Shown here: one piece after another, positions 16,940-18,806 of the stretch | How positions within the stretch are numbered: the stretch's first letter is position 1 | Layout of the letters: the number at the start of each line of letters is the position of its first letter | Assembly (NCBI GenBank): GCA_026770615.1 | Contig: MU631923.1 | Location: 48,087-66,892, forward strand | Length of the DNA stretch: 18,806 nt | DNA from: Pavlovales sp. CCMP2436 | Lineage: Eukaryota > Haptophyta > Pavlovophyceae > Pavlovales | Direction of reading: 5' to 3' | Translations under genes and position numbers: made by a program | Notes under the pieces: model-generated | Database searches by the model: none | What the model saw: only the letters and a program-made list of their open reading frames with translations | Told to the model about the DNA's origin: nothing

Positions 16940-18549
16940 ACGTTTGCAGGCGTAACGACCATTTCAGGCTGGAGCACACTCATGCGCTATAGGGGTGAGC
17001 TCTCTACCTAATTTATATAAGAGTAGTAGTAAATATAAGAATGATGATGACGATGATAATGATAATGACAAGCATATATATATATATATATTTTACACCC
17101 TCATGCGCTATCGGGGTGAGCGCTCAACCTATCGCCCTTAGTGGGGGAGGGGGGGTTCACTACTGCCCCTCTACCCCCCTTTTATATCTTATCCTTCGCG
17201 CTTTCGCAATCCATGGGCGTGCGCTTACCCTCGCCCCCACCTTCAGCCCAGGCAAGCAATCTACTTCCCCGCGTGCCTGTCCCTCACATAGTCGCCATGT
17301 CCGGCCGGCTAGAGACCCCTAGTTGGGAATCGTGGCCGGGGGAAGGAGATAGCAGCTGCCCCCGTGAAAAGGGGCAGGCTCGGCGAGCTGCGCACAGCGC
17401 ACGTCATTCTAAGATTATTATCACGTATATTATCAAACAATAACGACAATACAATGCAGCGCGATTCGAGGGCAATTCTTCATTCCACCAGTCGCTTAAC
17501 GCGATCGAGGGGCTTCTCTTCGCAGCCGCGCAACACAACATCGTAAGCGACCTTGTCCTAATAAAGAAGAACCCCCTTGACTGTAACTGTCTTCACAGCA
17601 TCGGTAGCTCTTTCGAACTAATTCGCGTTCTAGCTTCCCCCTTTTTTTATTATAGTTCTTTCTACGTCCCCCGACTTGCAGCCCGAAAAGTAACTGATCG
17701 AGAGACTTCTGCTCGCAGCAGCGCTGAGCAACGAAGCTCTTATTTCATGACTGTGCTTTGTATTTGTTTACCATCAAACCTCCGCCTATGAAGCAGCCCT
17801 CACGGATTCGACGTCCGATCTGGTGCAGTCGCTCTTGATTATGGTTGTAATAGCATTCACTTCAATCAGTAATAAACAACAAATTCCGAATCAGGTGCCC
17901 GATCCAGTGCAGTTCGAAAAGGTCAACCGCTGGGCGTATTTGTCCTTCACGCTCGCCTGCCGCGTACTCACACTGGTGCGCGCAATAAGTAAACTCTCGT
18001 ATCGTACATATTGTTGGTTAGTGAGTTAGTGCTGACCCTTCAACACACCCGCAAACGCCTTAGGCGTTGAGAAATATCAGTGCGTGGGTTACCAGAGTGC
18101 GTATCACTTATTGCTTGCGCTGGTGCGCGCAATAAGTGTGTAAATCTCTAGAAATACGTCCGTGACAGGTCTCCACCGGACCAAGCGTTGAGAAAAACAC
18201 TTGGATAAAGGGACCTTAGCAGAGCATACGGATATTAGCAAACTCTCGCGTCGTACATATTGACACTCCTATTGATAATATTTTGAGTCATCACGATGAA
18301 TAGATAAACGATAAATGATGAATGAATAATAACGAACATAATCGCTGGGTCTGCCTTTCCTTTTCCATCGTCTGGCGAGTAAAAGAAATTCACCTAAATA
18401 TTTTTAAAGCCGATCATTGTCTGCCGCGTGCTCGCGCTGGTACGTTTTTCATCTTCATTTATTTTATATAGGCCAACAGTGTGCGCGTTAGCCTGGAGGC
18501 GTTTTGGCCTCGGCTTCGCGCGGCTTTTGAGCCGTTAGTCAGGATCTAA
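16399..18549 (+). CDS. Six-exon chain of an unknown gene, 3' part
   Basis: Proposed exons are 16399-16498, 16950-16994, 17460-17603, 17797-17843, 17895-17975 and 18472-18549, all GT-AG and every join in phase. Reads: ILVAFAFQGGNFLKDVSGAN, LLVYEGIIGLFAL; VTTISGWSTLMRYR; RFEGNSSFHQSLNAIEGLLF, AAAQHNIVSDLVLIKKNPLD; LTDSTSDLVQSLLIM; VPDPVQFEKVNRWAYLSFTL, ACRVLTL; ANSVRVSLEAFWPRLRAAFE, PLVRI, stop at 18547. The first exon is hydrophobic and could hold a membrane helix or two. The 17460 exon is open well beyond 17603 (to 17788), so its end is uncertain; 17543 (GTAAGC) is another donor. Donors GTGCGC occur at 16499 and 17976. Exon 16950 alternatively ends at TAA 17009. One gene is the simplest reading, but two adjacent genes are possible. 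No family recognised. Confidence 0.5.
16747..16939 (+). repeat. CTG/CTT then CAG/CAA triplet microsatellites in an intron
   Basis: CTG/CTT triplets (16747-16809) and, 50 nt later, about 26 CAA triplets (16861-16939) fill the intron before the acceptor TTTGCAG at 16949. Poly-Leu, poly-Gln and poly-Cys frames are artefacts. Confidence 0.9.
16978..17132 (+). repeat. Duplicated exon end plus donor, about 122 nt apart
   Basis: 16979-17008 and 17101-17130 share ACTCATGCGCTAT.GGGGTGAGC and CTC.ACCT with few differences. The first copy spans the proposed exon end and GTGAGC donor; the second reads LMRYRGERSTYRP and then TAG. ATG/GAT and TA microsatellites lie between. Confidence 0.75.
17641..17684 (+). 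repeat. Intron 3'-end repeat, copy B
   Basis: Second copy of the sequence at 15361-15406, again ending in CCCCCGACTTGCAGCCC. Its AG at 17680-17681 would be the acceptor of an optional in-frame 78-nt intron (17604-17681). Confidence 0.8.
18031..18071 (+). repeat. Hairpin-bearing dispersed repeat
   Basis: Reads GACCCTTCAACACACCCGC then AAACGCCTTAGGCGTTGAGA, a perfect small palindrome core. Closest relative is the copy at 12255. It sits inside the last intron of the chain ending at 18549. Confidence 0.75.
18105..18138. repeat. Stem-loop with 10-bp perfect arms
   Basis: CACTTATTGC (18105-18114) pairs with GCAATAAGTG (18129-18138). The right arm is part of the copied donor region, so the hairpin was probably created by that duplication. 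Confidence 0.7.
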
Positions 18550-18806
18550 TTTTTCGGGCTTGAATTAGTAGTCCTACACAAGATAATTCTTGTTTGATGT
18601 CCACACAGCTTGTGCTGCCGAAAGTCCAGACGACCGTTTCAGGGGCCAGACGTTGTCATAGATATTAACACACTACCACACTTCCTTGCGCTACACGCCG
18701 ACCTGCCGCATTCCTCTGCCGCGTTGCTTTTTTGTTCGGCCGCGCGGCCTCGCCTCGCTCTCGCAGAAGCGGCCGGTCCGCCTCTTTTGGGCGGTACGCT
18801 TTCTTC
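18550..18806. other. Right end; no supported gene
   Basis: A short frame after ATGTCCACACAG (LVLPKVQTTVSGARRC) stops soon. The last 90 nt are GC-rich with a T-run and a CTCTCGCAG that could open another exon beyond the window. Too little is visible to call it. Confidence 0.4.

Larger units (their letters stand above)
17950..18439 (+). repeat. Exon end and donor region copied several times within the following intron
   Basis: The exon end CGCCTGCCGCGTACTCACACTG with donor side GTGCGCGCAATAAGT is at about 17953-17990. A second GCTGGTGCGCGCAATAAGTG lies at 18119-18138, a third piece (CAAACTCTCGCGTCGTACAT) at 18241-18260 matches 17991-18010, and CTGCCGCGTGCTCGCGCTGG at 18421-18440 repeats the exon end just before the acceptor at 18471. 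Confidence 0.75.

Noticed and set aside
16717..17011. Poly-Cys/Arg and poly-Leu/Gln reading frames
   Set aside because: They translate intronic triplet repeats; only the end (16950 onward) is used in the exon chain.
1..18806. CRISPR arrays, bacterial operons, canonical tRNA or rRNA genes
   Set aside because: No regularly spaced direct repeats with unique spacers, no Shine-Dalgarno-led gene clusters, and no sequence folding as a proper tRNA or resembling rRNA by eye.

Overview
The window looks like nuclear DNA of a unicellular eukaryote, most likely a phytoplankton-type alga (haptophyte or stramenopile are guesses; nothing here fixes the taxon). The signs are very GC-rich coding blocks in an AT-rich background, many short GT-AG introns whose 3' ends carry C-runs or microsatellites, MYND and F-box/ankyrin genes, and much low-complexity DNA. 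The coding reads fit the standard code. Most genes are split, so the long uninterrupted frames on both strands in GC-rich stretches are poor guides; I rebuilt genes by checking that the reading phase is kept across GT...AG introns.

Layout. (1) About 97-3532, plus strand: an intron-rich gene ending in one 2-kb, extremely GC-rich exon that encodes an Ala/Gly-rich protein with acidic, lysine/arginine and poly-Gly tracts; function not recognised. (2) 4057-5006, plus: 3' part of a MYND zinc-finger gene, with all eight metal ligands recovered once introns are removed. (3) 5007-7817: mostly non-coding, with a long inverted repeat around an A-tract and a three-copy dispersed repeat. (4) 7818-8415, plus: C-terminal half of an enoyl-CoA hydratase/isomerase (crotonase) family protein. 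(5) 8758-10206, plus: two neighbouring, related secreted-type reading frames, apparently decayed, with shifts of frame and an in-frame stop. (6) 10610-11234, minus: a small F-box plus ankyrin protein whose two halves are one frame apart. (7) 11235-13420: repeats, low-complexity DNA and a doubtful ankyrin relic. (8) 13422-14599, plus: an A/C-rich, tandem-repeat-containing reading frame interrupted by two stops that sit inside a 21-nt GT...AG segment. (9) 14656-15463: short unrecognised coding blocks and a fragment resembling CocE/NonD (X-Pro dipeptidyl-peptidase) hydrolases. (10) 15464-16398: a tandem repeat and a Pol III-promoter-like relic. (11) 16399-18549, plus: a phase-consistent chain of six small exons of an unknown gene.

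No operon logic applies, and the genes show no obvious shared pathway. The most interesting signal is how splice sites and exon ends relate to repeats: duplicated acceptors (498-555), exon ends plus donors copied inside introns (17950-18439; 16978-17132), the same 3' intron end in two introns (15361-15406 and 17641-17684), recurrent GTGCGC donors, and two candidate ultrashort introns (21 and 16 nt). Together they suggest, but do not prove, recent intron gain or intron-associated mobile sequence. Everything here was read by eye; no transcript or database evidence was available.
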